From Sphingobacteriia bacterium (GTDB taxonomy: Bacteria > Bacteroidota > Bacteroidia > Chitinophagales > Chitinophagaceae), in contig JAECQP010000006.1 in assembly GCA_015999745.1 (NCBI GenBank), positions 30,846 to 94,845 on the forward strand: a DNA stretch of 64,000 bases, in the 5' to 3' direction. Each line of letters opens with the position of its first letter. Position 1 is the first letter of the stretch. Position numbers and translations under genes: made by a program. Below the pieces are notes generated by a model that saw only the letters and a list, made by a program, of their open reading frames with translations, ran no database searches and had not been told where the DNA came from. Positions 51,589-62,730 of the stretch are shown piece after piece.

Positions 51589-52854
51589 TTAAACAAGGTA
51601 TCCGAATACATTGTCATTTTTATCCAGTGGTGTATAATTAATGTGAAACTTCTCCATATTGGCAATCAGCACTGCATAATCTTTATTATGCTGCAACTCA
51701 ATCCCAACCAGCGCCGGAGCGGTTTCCTTGTTGTGTTTCTGCATGTATTCGAACCGGGTGATATCGTCTGTTGGCCCCAATACATGGTTTACAAACTCCT
51801 TCAGGGCGCCGGGACGCTGGGCAAAACGAATCAGAAAATAATGTTTCAACCCCTCATACTGCAGGGAACGTTCCTTGATTTCCTGCATCCTGTCTATATC
51901 ATTATTGCTGCCGCTTACAATACATACAATGGTTTTGCCTTTAATCAGGTCGGCATAATCGTCCAGCACCGCTATGGAAAGCGCACCTGCCGGTTCCACC
52001 ACAATGGCATCTTCATTATACAATTGCAGGATGGTGGAACATACTTTTCCCTCATTTACCAGGTGTACTTCATGCAGTACCTCCCGGCAAATTTCAAAAG
52101 GAAGGTCTCCTACCCGCTTTACGGCGGCTCCGTCTACAAAGCTTTCAATGTTTTCCAGTTTCACGGGATGCCCCGCCTTCAGCGCCGCTGTCATGGAAGG
52201 AGCGCCTTCGGGCTCCACGCCAATCACTTTGGTATGTGGAGCGTTCGCCTTGAAATATGCACCAACCCCTGCGGCCAGTCCTCCGCCTCCCACGGGGGCA
52301 AATACATAATCGATGTCCGACAGGTCTTCCAGAATTTCCTGCGCAACAGTTGCCTGCCCTTCTATGATCCTGGCATGGTCAAAAGGGGGAATAAAAGTCA
52401 TCCCTTTTGCTTCGGTGTATTCCCTGGCTGCAACGGCACAGTCGTCGAATGTATCCCCCACCAGTTTAATTTCTACATTACTGTCTCCAAACATTTTGGT
52501 CTGGCTCACTTTCTGATTGGGGGTAATGATCGGCATAAAAACCACGCCGCTGATATTGAGCTTGCGGCAACTGTATGCAAAACCCTGAGCGTGGTTTCCG
52601 GCACTGGCGCAAACCACGCCCTTTTCCAACTGCTCCGCAGGCAGGTTGCTGATCATATTATAAGCGCCCCTCAATTTATAGGAACGCACTATTTGCAGGT
52701 CTTCCCGCTTCAGAAACACACGACAATGATATTTCCTGGAAAGATTGTTATTATAGGTGAGTGGTGTATGATTCACCACATGCCGCAGTCTTTCTTCTGC
52801 CTCTTTTACTTTCAGGCCATAACCCACCGTTTCATTTGCTGCTACATTTTCCAT
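51589..52854 (-). CDS. ilvA: Threonine ammonia-lyase
   Basis: VFLKREDLQIVRSYKLRGAYNMI; CASAGNHAQGFAYSC; FAPVGGGGLAAGVGAYF; C-terminal ACT-like region. Confidence 0.95.
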   Translation of the reverse strand: MENVAANETVGYGLKVKEAEERLRHVVNHTPLTYNNNLSRKYHCRVFLKREDLQIVRSYKLRGAYNMISNLPAEQLEKGVVCASAGNHAQGFAYSCRKLNISGVVFMPIITPNQKVSQTKMFGDSNVEIKLVGDTFDDCAVAAREYTEAKGMTFIPPFDHARIIEGQATVAQEILEDLSDIDYVFAPVGGGGLAAGVGAYFKANAPHTKVIGVEPEGAPSMTAALKAGHPVKLENIESFVDGAAVKRVGDLPFEICREVLHEVHLVNEGKVCSTILQLYNEDAIVVEPAGALSIAVLDDYADLIKGKTIVCIVSGSNNDIDRMQEIKERSLQYEGLKHYFLIRFAQRPGALKEFVNHVLGPTDDITRFEYMQKHNKETAPALVGIELQHNKDYAVLIANMEKFHINYTPLDKNDNVFGYLV

Positions 52855-52864
52855 AATCTTTTTA

Positions 52865-54349
52865 TCAGGCGTTTGAATGGATTGTTTTCATATCGGTCAT
52901 TGCCTGTCTCAGCTCTTCACCAATCAATTCTACCGGATGATAACGGATCACTGCATTCACTGCAATCAGTGTTTTATTATCTACACCACCATCTTTTCCT
53001 TTATTGTAATTGGTGCCGATTAGATCCGTATCTATTTTCTTCATGAAATCTGCCAGTAACGGTTTGCAGGCATGATCAAACAGGTAACAGCCATATTCTG
53101 CCGTATCGGAAATTACACGGTTCATTTCGTAGAGTTTCTTACGGGCGATGGTGTTGGCAATCAACGGTGTTTCGTGTAATGACTCATAGTAAGCAGACTC
53201 TTCCCTGATTCCTGCTTCTACCATAGTCTCAAATGCAAGTTCAACACCGGACCTTACAAAAGCCACCATCAGCAGCCCATTGTCGAAGAATTCCTGCTCG
53301 GAAATTTTCATAGCGCCCGGCGCTGTTTTTTCAAATGCAGTTTGCCCGGTTGCTTCTCTCCATTTCAGCAGATTCTTATCATCGTTGGCCCAGTCTTCCA
53401 TCATGGTAGAAGAGAAAACACCACTCATGATATCGTCCTGGTGCTTCTGGAACAACGGACGCATGATGTTTTTCAGTTCTTCTGACAGTTCAAATGCCTT
53501 CAGTTTGGCGGGGTTAGACAACCGATCCATCATTGCAGTAATACCACCCTGTTTCAACGCTTCGGTAATGGTTTCCCATCCGTACTGAATCAGTTTGGCA
53601 GCATAAGAAGGATCAATTGCCTTCTCCACCATTTTATCAAAACAAAGAATAGAACCCGTTTGTAATAACCCACAGAGAATGGTTTGTTCTCCCATCAGAT
53701 CGGATTTCACTTCTGCCACAAAAGAGGACTTCAATACACCCGCTCTGTGGCCACCGGTTCCCACACAATAGGCTTTTGCATAATCCCATCCCTTTCCTTC
53801 CGGATCATTTTCCGGGTGAACGGCAATCAGCGTAGGTACACCGAAACCTCTTTTATATTCTTCCCGCACTTCTGTTCCCGGGCATTTAGGCGCTACCATA
53901 ATCACCGTAATATCCTTTCTGATCTGCATGCCTTCCTCCACAATATTAAATCCGTGAGAGTAAGACAGTGTAGCTCCTTTTTTCATCAGTGGCATGATTG
54001 CATTCACCACCGCTGTATGTTGCTTATCGGGCGTAAGGTTGATCACTACATCGGCAGCAGGGATCAGTTCTTCATATGTACCTACGTTAAAATGATTGTC
54101 TGTTGCATTTTTCCAGGAAGCGCGTTTTTGATCAATGGCTTCTTTACGCAATGCATAAGACACGTCCAAACCAGAATCGCGGAGATTCAATCCCTGGTTC
54201 AACCCCTGGGCGCCGCAACCTACAATAACCAGCTTTTTTCCTTTCAAAGCATTTACTCCATCTGCAAATGCAGTTTTGTCCATGAATTCACATACACCTA
54301 ACTGATTGAGTTGCTCGCGCAGTGGTAATGAGTTGAAATAGTTTGCCAT
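52865..54349 (-). CDS. ilvC: Ketol-acid reductoisomerase (long, class II type)
   Basis: [62 protein letters not shown]; 494 aa. Confidence 0.97.
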   Translation of the reverse strand: MANYFNSLPLREQLNQLGVCEFMDKTAFADGVNALKGKKLVIVGCGAQGLNQGLNLRDSGLDVSYALRKEAIDQKRASWKNATDNHFNVGTYEELIPAADVVINLTPDKQHTAVVNAIMPLMKKGATLSYSHGFNIVEEGMQIRKDITVIMVAPKCPGTEVREEYKRGFGVPTLIAVHPENDPEGKGWDYAKAYCVGTGGHRAGVLKSSFVAEVKSDLMGEQTILCGLLQTGSILCFDKMVEKAIDPSYAAKLIQYGWETITEALKQGGITAMMDRLSNPAKLKAFELSEELKNIMRPLFQKHQDDIMSGVFSSTMMEDWANDDKNLLKWREATGQTAFEKTAPGAMKISEQEFFDNGLLMVAFVRSGVELAFETMVEAGIREESAYYESLHETPLIANTIARKKLYEMNRVISDTAEYGCYLFDHACKPLLADFMKKIDTDLIGTNYNKGKDGGVDNKTLIAVNAVIRYHPVELIGEELRQAMTDMKTIHSNA

Positions 54350-54395
54350 TTTTTATTTTTTAAATTGTTGAATGATTGTTTAGGTTTTATAATGA

Positions 54396-54983
54396 TTACA
54401 TCGTGAATATATCTCTTGGCTGGTCCAGGTATTCGTTCTCCACCAGTTCCTCCGAAGGTTCAACAGCTTCAAACTCTTTCAGTTTTTCGTGGAAGCCGCT
54501 GCTCGCTTTGATAATCGCCACCCTGGCACTCCTGACAAATTCAATCAGCCCATATGGTTCCAGTACACGCACCAGCTTGTCTGTTTCCGCACGTTGCCCG
54601 GTTGTTTCAAAAATCGTATAGTCTTTACGGATCACCACGGCCCTTGCACCACATTCGCGCAGCAGACGCTCTACCTTCATTTTTTCTGCCACGGCATCGG
54701 TGGGCACTTTGTACAATGCCATTTCCTGCCAGATAATCTGATCGTTGGTATTGTAATAAGCCTTCAACACTTCTACCTGCCGTTCAATCTGGCGGCAAAG
54801 CTTACTTACCACTTCTTCCGTTTCATTAATAACAATGGTAAAACGGTGAATGCCCGAAACTTCTGAAGGAGAAACATTCAGGCTTTCCACGTTGATTTTT
54901 CTACGGGAAAATATAATAGCGATCCGGTTCAGTAAACCAACCTGGTTTTCTGTATAAACCGTTATGGTATATTCTGTTTTCAT
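54396..54983 (-). CDS. ilvN: Acetolactate synthase small subunit
   Basis: YTITVYTENQVGLLNRIAIIFSRRKINVESLNVSPSE ACT domain; followed by ilvB. Confidence 0.95.
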   Translation of the reverse strand: MKTEYTITVYTENQVGLLNRIAIIFSRRKINVESLNVSPSEVSGIHRFTIVINETEEVVSKLCRQIERQVEVLKAYYNTNDQIIWQEMALYKVPTDAVAEKMKVERLLRECGARAVVIRKDYTIFETTGQRAETDKLVRVLEPYGLIEFVRSARVAIIKASSGFHEKLKEFEAVEPSEELVENEYLDQPRDIFTM

Positions 54984-54988
54984 GTGCT

Positions 54989-56743
54989 TTATTTTAATCT
55001 GATTTCAGATACACTGCAACCTTGCGGTACCATCGGAAATACATTATTTTCTTTTCCAACAAACACTTCCAGCAGGTAAGCGCCTTTGTGATCCAGCATT
55101 GCCCGGAGCGCCGGTTTCAGGTCTGCACGTTGTTTTACACTGTTGCCTGAAATATCATAGGCTTTGGCCAGCTGTACAAAATCCGGGCTTTGTATATCCA
55201 CAAATGAATACCGCTTGTCGTTGAAGAGTTCCTGCCACTGACGGACCATTCCCAGGAACTGATTATTCAGGATCAATATTTTTACCTCCACCCCTGTTTG
55301 CATAATGGTTCCCAATTCCTGCAAGGTCATTTGAAATCCACCATCGCCGATCACTGCCACCACGGTTCTGTCCGGCGCACCAAACTTGGCGCCAATGGAT
55401 GCGGGTAACGCAAAGCCCATGGTTCCCAACCCTCCGGAAGTGATATTGCTTCTGGACTGGTTAAACCGGGCGTACCGGCAGGCTACCATCTGGTGCTGGC
55501 CCACATCTGTAACAATCACTGCCTCTCCTCCCGTGATCTCATTCAGCAGGTTAATGACTTCGCCCATGCTGAGCACTTCGGTTTTCGGATGCAACTCATC
55601 CGTAATCACGACCTCATTCTCCTGGCGGGTATGCGCACTGAATTGATCCAGCCATTCACTGCGTTGCTGTTCCCGGATCAGTTTGGTCAGCAGGGGTAGT
55701 GTTTCCTTACAATCTCCCCATACAGGCACATCGGCTTTTACATTCTTGTCAATCTCTGCAGGATCTATATCCAGGTGAATAATTTTAGCCTGCCTGGCAT
55801 ATTTGTCGAGCCTTCCCGTAACCCGGTCGTCAAAACGCATCCCTACTGCAATCAGTACATCGCACTCGTTGGTGAGTACATTCGGGCCATAGTTTCCGTG
55901 CATGCCCAGCATCCCCACATTCAGGGGGTGATCTGTAGGCAGTGCGCTTAATCCCAGCAAGGTCCAGGCTGCAGGCAGCCCGCCTTTTTCGATAAAGGCC
56001 CTGAATTCCGTTTCGGCTTTTCCGAGTATTACTCCCTGGCCAAATAAAACGAAAGGCTTTTTGGCTTCGTTGATCAGTTTGGCCGCTTCTTCCACATAGG
56101 CCTTGCGGACAATGGGTTTGGGCCGGTAACTACGGATATGTTCACATTTTTCATATCCTTTATATGCTATTTTCTGCAATTGTGCATTCTTGGTAATGTC
56201 TATCAACACAGGACCAGGGCGGCCGGTGCGGGCAATATAAAATGCCTTTGCCAGCACATGCGGAATTTCTGTTGCATCTGTAATCTGGTAATTCCATTTG
56301 GTTACAGGTGTTGTAATGTTCACCACATCTGTTTCCTGGAATGCATCTGTTCCCAGTAAGTGGGCAAATACCTGTCCTGTAACACAAACCAATGGTGTAC
56401 TGTCGATCATGGCGTCTGCAAGGCCAGTCACCAGGTTGGTAGCGCCGGGGCCGCTGGTAGCAAAAACCACGCCTACCTTACCGCTGCTTCTTGCATAACC
56501 CTGACCCGCATGTATACCTCCCTGTTCGTGACGGACCAGGATATGTTTCAGGCGGTCATTATAATCGTACAGGGCATCATAGATGGGCATAATGGCGCCA
56601 CCGGGATATCCAAAAACGGTATCCACCCCTTCGGCAATAAATGCTTCCAGCACGGCCTGCGAACCGGTCAGTTCAACGGTTTCAGTTCCTTTCAGTGTTA
56701 ACTCCAAAGGAGCTGTTTGTTTTATTTCTGGTACTGTACTCAT
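54989..56743 (-). CDS. ilvB: Acetolactate synthase large subunit
   Basis: VDTVFGYPGGAIMPIYDALY; GVVFATSGPGATNLVTGLADAM; VAVIGDGGFQMTLQELGTI. Confidence 0.97.
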   Translation of the reverse strand: MSTVPEIKQTAPLELTLKGTETVELTGSQAVLEAFIAEGVDTVFGYPGGAIMPIYDALYDYNDRLKHILVRHEQGGIHAGQGYARSSGKVGVVFATSGPGATNLVTGLADAMIDSTPLVCVTGQVFAHLLGTDAFQETDVVNITTPVTKWNYQITDATEIPHVLAKAFYIARTGRPGPVLIDITKNAQLQKIAYKGYEKCEHIRSYRPKPIVRKAYVEEAAKLINEAKKPFVLFGQGVILGKAETEFRAFIEKGGLPAAWTLLGLSALPTDHPLNVGMLGMHGNYGPNVLTNECDVLIAVGMRFDDRVTGRLDKYARQAKIIHLDIDPAEIDKNVKADVPVWGDCKETLPLLTKLIREQQRSEWLDQFSAHTRQENEVVITDELHPKTEVLSMGEVINLLNEITGGEAVIVTDVGQHQMVACRYARFNQSRSNITSGGLGTMGFALPASIGAKFGAPDRTVVAVIGDGGFQMTLQELGTIMQTGVEVKILILNNQFLGMVRQWQELFNDKRYSFVDIQSPDFVQLAKAYDISGNSVKQRADLKPALRAMLDHKGAYLLEVFVGKENNVFPMVPQGCSVSEIRLK

Positions 56744-56765
56744 ACAGGTGATTTTATATTCTTAA

Positions 56766-58445
56766 TTAAGCTTCATCCGTTACACATCCCTGTGATGCAT
56801 CCTTTACAGATTGGGCGTACTTAAACAACAGGCCCTTGCCGGCTCTCAATGCAGGTCTTACCCATTTTGCCTTTCTGGATACCAATACCTCTGCCGCTAC
56901 TTTCAGGGTCATTTTTTTGGTAGACACATTCAGTTCAATCAGGTCATTGTCTTCCACCAACGCTATCAGTCCGCCATTATAAGCTTCGGGAGTAATATGA
57001 CCCACAACAAAACCATGGGTGCCACCACTGAATCTGCCGTCTGTAATCAGGGCAACGGATTTACCCAACCCCGCACCAATGATGGCAGAAGTCGGTTTCA
57101 GCATTTCAGGCATACCGGGGCCGCCCCTCGGGCCAACATAACGGATCACCACTACGTCTCCGGCCTTTATTTTCCCGCTGTTGATGCCTTCGATCAGTTC
57201 ATGTTCTCCGTCAAAAACCCTGGCAGGGCCTTCGAATAATTCACCTTCTTTCCCGCTGATTTTTGCCACGCTTCCGCCTTCTGCAAGATTGCCATACAAG
57301 ATCTGCAGGTGACCGGTTGCTTTCAACGGATTTTCCAGGGGGCGAATAATCTGCTGCTGTTCAAAGTCCAGATCAGGCGCATCCGCCAGGTTCTCAGCAA
57401 CTGTTTTCCCGGTAACCGTTAAGCAATCGCCGTGCAACAGTCCTTTCTTCCATAAATATTTCATCACTGCCGGTATGCCGCCATACTGGTGCAAATCCTG
57501 CATCAGGTATTTTCCACTTGGCTTGAAATCTGCGAGTACAGGCGTTTTATCGCTGATCTGCTGAAAATCGTCTTGCGTAAGTTCAACATCTACACTCTTG
57601 GCCATCGCAATCAGGTGCATTACGGCATTGGTACTTCCGCCCAGGATCATGATGATGGTCATCGCATTTTCAAATGCTTTACGGGTCATGATGTCTTTGG
57701 GCAGAATATTTTTCTCCATCAGTAATTTGATGGCTTTGCCTGCAGCAAGACATTCGTTGTGTTTTTCCTCACTTAAAGCAGGATTGGAAGAAGAGTAAGG
57801 CAGGCTCATGCCCAATGCTTCAATGGCAGAAGCCATGGTATTGGCCGTGTACATTCCGCCACAGGCGCCCGCACCGGGGCAGGCATGCTGTATGATTCCC
57901 TTGAAATCACCTTCATCCAGTTTCCCGGCCATTTTCTGACCCAATGCTTCAAAAGCAGAAACAATATTCAGGTCCTGACCTTTGTAATGCCCCGCAGCAA
58001 TGGTTCCGCCGTACACCATAATCGCCGGACGGTTAAGCCTTCCCATGGCAATGATGGAACCCGGCATATTCTTGTCACAGCCGGGCAGGGCAATAACTGC
58101 ATCGTAGTACTGTGCTCCGCAAACAGCCTCAATTGAATCGGCAATGATGTCACGGCTTACCAATGAGTAGCGCATGCCATCGGTACCGTTGCTGATACCA
58201 TCACTCACACCAATGGTATTGAAGATCAGGCCTACCTGGCCAGATTCCCACACGCCTTTCTTTACCAGTTTGGCCAGGTCGTTCAGGTGCATATTACAGG
58301 TATTACCATCATAGCCCATGCTCACCACGCCCACCTGCGCTTTCTTCAGGTCTTCATCCGTTAAACCAATTCCGTATAACATGGCCTGTGCTGCGGGCTG
58401 TGTAGGATCCTGTGTAATTGTTTTGCTGTATTTGTTCAGTTCCAT
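56766..58445 (-). CDS. ilvD: Dihydroxy-acid dehydratase
   Basis: [78 protein letters not shown]. Confidence 0.98.
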   Translation of the reverse strand: MELNKYSKTITQDPTQPAAQAMLYGIGLTDEDLKKAQVGVVSMGYDGNTCNMHLNDLAKLVKKGVWESGQVGLIFNTIGVSDGISNGTDGMRYSLVSRDIIADSIEAVCGAQYYDAVIALPGCDKNMPGSIIAMGRLNRPAIMVYGGTIAAGHYKGQDLNIVSAFEALGQKMAGKLDEGDFKGIIQHACPGAGACGGMYTANTMASAIEALGMSLPYSSSNPALSEEKHNECLAAGKAIKLLMEKNILPKDIMTRKAFENAMTIIMILGGSTNAVMHLIAMAKSVDVELTQDDFQQISDKTPVLADFKPSGKYLMQDLHQYGGIPAVMKYLWKKGLLHGDCLTVTGKTVAENLADAPDLDFEQQQIIRPLENPLKATGHLQILYGNLAEGGSVAKISGKEGELFEGPARVFDGEHELIEGINSGKIKAGDVVVIRYVGPRGGPGMPEMLKPTSAIIGAGLGKSVALITDGRFSGGTHGFVVGHITPEAYNGGLIALVEDNDLIELNVSTKKMTLKVAAEVLVSRKAKWVRPALRAGKGLLFKYAQSVKDASQGCVTDEA

Positions 58446-58469
58446 ATAAGGAGGCTTCTTTGTTAAGTA

Positions 58470-59348
58470 TTATTGTTCGTGTATCAGGTGCTGGTAGGCT
58501 TTTTGAATGCGTGCACCCAGTGAATCCTTCCATGCTTTCGGAAATACCGTTTCATCGATCGATTCCCAGCCAATCACTTCCGCAGCCGTTCCGCAGAAAA
58601 ATGCGGAGTCTGCCTGTTTCAGGGCCTCCAGGCTGTAACGGCCTTCCTGTATGGGTATATTCAGTCTTTTGCAGATTTCAAATACGGTAGCTCTCGTAAT
58701 GCCCGGCAGAATATATCCCAACTGAGGAGTGTACAATACACCGTCTTTTTCAAAAAAGATATTCGAGCCGGGGCCTTCTGCAATATCATCGTTGATATCA
58801 AGCAGCAGCGCTTCATCAAATCCCTTCGCTTTTGCTTCCTGGCTGGCCAGTATCGAGTTAACATAATGCCCGGCTACTTTTGCGTGCATCTTAAATGCTT
58901 TTGGATTAGGCCGCTGAAAAGAAGAGGTGGCCACACGCAGCAGTTTCTCACCAAGGAACGGCGCCATTTCCCAGGTTTCAATGAACAGAAAAGATTCTGT
59001 ATTCGGCGCAAAACTCATATTGGCCGGTGCATATACTACGGGGCGGATATAAGCGTCCTGCTGGTTATTGCGTTTCAGCACTTCATAGGTTGCAGCAATC
59101 AGCTCGTTTGTATCATAGTTATACGGAAGGTTCACGGTTTGCGCAGAAACTTTAAACCGTTCGTAGTGCTCAACCGGTTTAAAGATTTTTGTTTCACCGG
59201 AAGCGGTTTTGTACGAACGGATTCCTTCAAACACCGAATAACCATAGTGCAGCGACTGGCTATAGAGATCTATTTTCTCCGCCGCCGCTTTTACAAATTC
59301 ACCATTATGGTAAATGATGGTGTCACTGTTATAATATTTCATCTTCAT
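58470..59348 (-). CDS. ilvE: Branched-chain amino acid aminotransferase
   Basis: YSQSLHYGYSVFEGIRSYKTASGETKIFKP; ISEGPGSNIF-type DIAEGPGSNIFFEKDG; GITRATVFEICK; ATG start taken at 59348 (or 59342) because the ORF-track start at 59360 is a GTG next to the terminator. Confidence 0.95.
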   Translation of the reverse strand: MKMKYYNSDTIIYHNGEFVKAAAEKIDLYSQSLHYGYSVFEGIRSYKTASGETKIFKPVEHYERFKVSAQTVNLPYNYDTNELIAATYEVLKRNNQQDAYIRPVVYAPANMSFAPNTESFLFIETWEMAPFLGEKLLRVATSSFQRPNPKAFKMHAKVAGHYVNSILASQEAKAKGFDEALLLDINDDIAEGPGSNIFFEKDGVLYTPQLGYILPGITRATVFEICKRLNIPIQEGRYSLEALKQADSAFFCGTAAEVIGWESIDETVFPKAWKDSLGARIQKAYQHLIHEQ

Positions 59349-59362
59349 TGGTTTATGCACAA

Positions 59363-59392
59363 CAAAAAAGCCCCGCGGATGAGGCGGGGCTT
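59363..59392 (-). terminator. Intrinsic terminator (candidate attenuator) ahead of ilvE
   Basis: Minus strand AAGCCCCGC-CTCATCC-GCGGGGCTT perfect 9-bp stem followed by TTTTGTT. Confidence 0.85.
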
Positions 59393-59413
59393 GTATTTAA
59401 AGTTTTTAATTAT

Positions 59414-59512
59414 TTACAAAAGTCCACCTCCATGCAGTACGGGAATAATAATGACAATCACAATAATGACTGTTGTGACAGATGTGATCGTATTAATTCC
59501 TTTTTTAAACAT
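59414..59512 (-). CDS. Candidate ilv leader peptide, 32 aa: MFKKGINTITSVTTVIIVIVIIIPVLHGGGLL
   Basis: Short ORF in the leuB-ilvE gap absent from the ORF track; 8 Ile, 5 Val, 4 Thr, 3 Leu of 32 residues; ends 22 bp before the terminator stem. Confidence 0.85.
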   Translation of the reverse strand: MFKKGINTITSVTTVIIVIVIIIPVLHGGGLL

Positions 59513-59530
59513 AGAGGGTTGAGTTCTATG

Positions 59531-59561
59531 TAAAGATATGTTTACCCGTTTTTAAAACAAA
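59531..59561 (-). promoter_or_regulatory. Bacteroidota-type promoter for the leader/ilvE transcript
   Basis: Minus strand TTTG-N19-TATCTTTA, close to the TTTG-N19/21-TAnnTTTG consensus (one mismatch), 18 bp before the leader ATG. Confidence 0.65.
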
Positions 59562-59606
59562 GAACTTTTTAAAATTTATTTTATCCAAAGCAAACAAGCG
59601 TTTGTT

Positions 59607-60719
59607 TCAGATAATGGTGGATGCGTTTAAAACTGCATTGTGCGCGGCTGCGGTCTTCGCATTTCTTTTGATATAATCAGCAATCAGGTCTCCAATGGCA
59701 TTGGTTCCGTAATTATTGATCGGATCAATATCTTTAGACACAAAACTGTGTGTGAGCGTCCAGTTTACGGCCTCCCGAACAGCTTCCGCCTCTTCGGTCA
59801 TACCAAAATGATCCAGCATCATGGCTGCAGACAGCACGGATCCCAACGGATTGGCAATGTCTTTACCTGCTGCCTGCGGATACGATCCGTGAATAGGCTC
59901 GAAAAGGGCGGAACCGTTTCCTACGGATGCGGAAGGCATCATTCCCATAGAACCGGTTAATACACTGGCTTCATCACTGATGATATCGCCGAACATGTTT
60001 TCGGTTAATATAATATCGAACTGTGCGGGATTCAGGATAATCTGCATGGAAGCATTGTCTACATACATATAGTCTACCGTTACATCCGGAAACTGCAACG
60101 CAAGTTCACGTACCACTTTGCGCCAGAGGCGGGAGGTTTCCAATACATTGGCCTTGTCTACCAGGGTCAGTTTCTTTTTGCGCTTCTGTGCATATTGAAA
60201 AGCGGGAATCGCCACCCTTTCTATTTCTGCGCGGCTGTAAGCGCATTCATCAGTAGCATAGGTTTTGTCTTCATTCACCGTTTTCTTACCAAAATAGATA
60301 CCCCCGGTCAGCTCCCTGAAGATCACGCAATCCACGCCTTCCAGCTGTTTGTTTCTCAGCGGAGAAAGATGGTGCAGTGAGTGATAGGTAGATATAGGGC
60401 GGATATTCGCAAACAACTGTAGTTCTTTGCGAAGTTTCAGCAATCCCTGCTCCGGTCTTACGGTGGCAGTGGGATCATTGTCGTATCTGGGATGCCCGAT
60501 GGCGCCAAACAAAATAGCATCGCTCTGCTTACACATTTCCAGTGTTTCATCGGGCAACGGGTTCCCGGTTTTGTCAATTGCATCAGCCCCCATCAGGCCA
60601 TAGGCAAAATGGAACTGGTGATTAAACTCATGTGCAATAGCATTCAATACCTTAATCGACTGTGCCGTCACTTCAGGTCCGATACCATCTCCGTTGATTA
60701 CTGCAATTTTCTTTTCCAT
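59607..60719 (-). CDS. leuB: 3-isopropylmalate dehydrogenase
   Basis: KIAVINGDGIGPEVTAQSIKVL; AILFGAIGHPRYDNDP; TENMFGDIISDEASVLTGSMGMMPSAS. Confidence 0.97.
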   Translation of the reverse strand: MEKKIAVINGDGIGPEVTAQSIKVLNAIAHEFNHQFHFAYGLMGADAIDKTGNPLPDETLEMCKQSDAILFGAIGHPRYDNDPTATVRPEQGLLKLRKELQLFANIRPISTYHSLHHLSPLRNKQLEGVDCVIFRELTGGIYFGKKTVNEDKTYATDECAYSRAEIERVAIPAFQYAQKRKKKLTLVDKANVLETSRLWRKVVRELALQFPDVTVDYMYVDNASMQIILNPAQFDIILTENMFGDIISDEASVLTGSMGMMPSASVGNGSALFEPIHGSYPQAAGKDIANPLGSVLSAAMMLDHFGMTEEAEAVREAVNWTLTHSFVSKDIDPINNYGTNAIGDLIADYIKRNAKTAAAHNAVLNASTII

Positions 60720-60722
60720 ATA

Positions 60723-61307
60723 CTATGCGCTTTCTTTTTCAAATGTTGTAATAGCTGCTCTTCTGCTCAACAGAAAATCGATATCATCATATCCGTTCAG
60801 CAGGCAGGTTTTCTTATACGGATTCAGTTCAAAAGGCTCCTGTTCTCCGGTTGCATCAATGGTGATGGTTTGTTTTTCCACATCTATGCTCAGTGTAGCT
60901 TCGTTGCCCTGTTCAAATATTTTTTGCAGAAAGGGCTCTGAAACCGTTACAGGCAACACACCATTATTCAATGCATTGTTTTTAAAGATGTCTGCAAAAA
61001 AACTGCTGATCACCGCATTGAATCCGTAGTCCTGGAGCGCCCATGCGGCGTGCTCCCTGGAAGATCCGCAACCAAAATTTTTTCCGGCAACCAGTATTTC
61101 TCCGCCGTATATCGAATTGTTCAGGGCAAAATCCGCTTTTGGTTTTGCCTCGTCGTTGTTTTCATAACGCCAGTCGCGGAAAAGGTTCTTGCCAAATCCA
61201 TCGCGCGTGGTCGCTTTTAAAAAACGGGCAGGTATGATCTGATCCGTATCTATATTTTCCATGGGTAATGGAACAAAGCAGCTCTGTATTTTCTGTAATG
61301 CCTTCAC
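60723..61307 (-). CDS. leuD: 3-isopropylmalate dehydratase small subunit
   Basis: [42 protein letters not shown]. Confidence 0.97.
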   Translation of the reverse strand: MKALQKIQSCFVPLPMENIDTDQIIPARFLKATTRDGFGKNLFRDWRYENNDEAKPKADFALNNSIYGGEILVAGKNFGCGSSREHAAWALQDYGFNAVISSFFADIFKNNALNNGVLPVTVSEPFLQKIFEQGNEATLSIDVEKQTITIDATGEQEPFELNPYKKTCLLNGYDDIDFLLSRRAAITTFEKESA

Positions 61308-61318
61308 TGTTGAATATT

Positions 61319-62719
61319 TTAAATAAGTTCTCTTATATCCGTTACCACTCCTGTAATTGCTGCAGCGGCAGCAGTCAGCGGGCTTGCCAGTAATGTTCTT
61401 GCGCCTGCACCCTGCCGTCCTTCAAAATTCCGGTTACTGGTACTGATGCAGTATTCTCCCGCGGGAATTTTATCTTCATTCATTCCAAGGCAGGCGCTGC
61501 ATCCGGCCTGCCTGATCTGGAATCCTGCTTCTGCAAAAATGCGATCCAGTCCTTCAGCATGTACCTGCTTAGCCACCTGCTGAGAGCCCGGAACAATCAT
61601 CACTTTCACTGTATCGCTCTTTTTACGCCCCTTCACCAGTTCCGCTATTTCACGCAGGTCTTCAATGCGGGAATTGGTACAGCTGCCGATGAAAACATGC
61701 TGCACGGGCATACCAATCAGGGACGCTCCGCTCTTCAGTCCCATATACTGCAGGGCTTTTTCAATATTTTTCTTCTCCCCTTCATCGTAAATATCATCCA
61801 GCACAGGAATATGGCCATTTACGGCAATCCCTAAACCCGGGTTGGTTCCGTAAGTGATCATCGGATGAATGGCTGCTGCATCAATATTGATTTCTGCATC
61901 AAATACCGCATCTGCATCGGAATAAAGCTCCTGCCATTCGGCCAGTTTCTTATCCCATGCCGCTCCTTTTGGCGCAAATGCCCTGCCTTTTACATATTGA
62001 AACGTGGTTTCATCGGGCGCAATCATCCCGCCCCTTGCACCCATTTCAATACTCATATTACAGATGGTCATCCTGGCTTCCATAGACAGGGATCGAATGG
62101 TACTTCCGGCATATTCAACAAAAAATCCTGTGGCGCCGCTTGCTGAAATTTTTGCAATGATGTACAGGATGATATCTTTCGAAACGACCCCCTTCTGCAA
62201 TGCACCTTCTATATTGATGCGCATCGTTTTGGGCTTTGTCTGCAGCACACATTGTGATGCAAACACCATTTCCACCTCACTGGTCCCGATGCCGAATGCA
62301 ATGGCGCCGAAAGCTCCGTGCGTGGAGGTATGACTGTCTCCGCAAACAATCGTCATGCCGGGTTGTGTAATTCCCAGCTCGGGTCCTATCACGTGAACGA
62401 TTCCCTGGTAAGGATGTCCCAGCCCGTACAATTCAACACCATGCCTGCTGCAATTATTGATGAGTTGCTCTACCTGAATCCTGGAAAGTTCATCCCTGAT
62501 GGGCAGGTGCTGGTTGATGGTAGGCACATTGTGATCGGCTGTTGCAACAGTCTGCTTTGGGCGAAACAATTCAACGCCGCGCTGTTCTATCCCTTTAAAT
62601 GCCTGGGGGCTGGTTACTTCGTGTATAAAATGTTTATCGATATACAGTACAGAAGGTCCGTCAGGAATCTTCTCCACAACATGCTTGTCCCAAATCTTAT
62701 CGAATAATGTTTTTCCCAT
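61319..62719 (-). CDS. leuC: 3-isopropylmalate dehydratase large subunit
   Basis: [88 protein letters not shown]. Confidence 0.98.
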   Translation of the reverse strand: MGKTLFDKIWDKHVVEKIPDGPSVLYIDKHFIHEVTSPQAFKGIEQRGVELFRPKQTVATADHNVPTINQHLPIRDELSRIQVEQLINNCSRHGVELYGLGHPYQGIVHVIGPELGITQPGMTIVCGDSHTSTHGAFGAIAFGIGTSEVEMVFASQCVLQTKPKTMRINIEGALQKGVVSKDIILYIIAKISASGATGFFVEYAGSTIRSLSMEARMTICNMSIEMGARGGMIAPDETTFQYVKGRAFAPKGAAWDKKLAEWQELYSDADAVFDAEINIDAAAIHPMITYGTNPGLGIAVNGHIPVLDDIYDEGEKKNIEKALQYMGLKSGASLIGMPVQHVFIGSCTNSRIEDLREIAELVKGRKKSDTVKVMIVPGSQQVAKQVHAEGLDRIFAEAGFQIRQAGCSACLGMNEDKIPAGEYCISTSNRNFEGRQGAGARTLLASPLTAAAAAITGVVTDIRELI

Positions 62720-62730
62720 TTACTATTTAT

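Noticed and set aside
51643-53046. 467-aa plus-strand ORF
   Set aside because: Antisense to ilvA and the end of ilvC, both unambiguous; translation has no recognisable domain and mirrors the codon pattern of the opposite strand.
59349-59360. ORF-track start (GTG) for ilvE at 59360
   Set aside because: It adjoins the terminator T-tract; ATG codons at 59348 and 59342 are more plausible starts.
59590-59612. CAAAC-AAGC-GTTTG hairpin after leuB
   Set aside because: Weak 5-bp core stem with an interrupted T-rich tail; could be a minor leuB terminator but not supported well enough to call.
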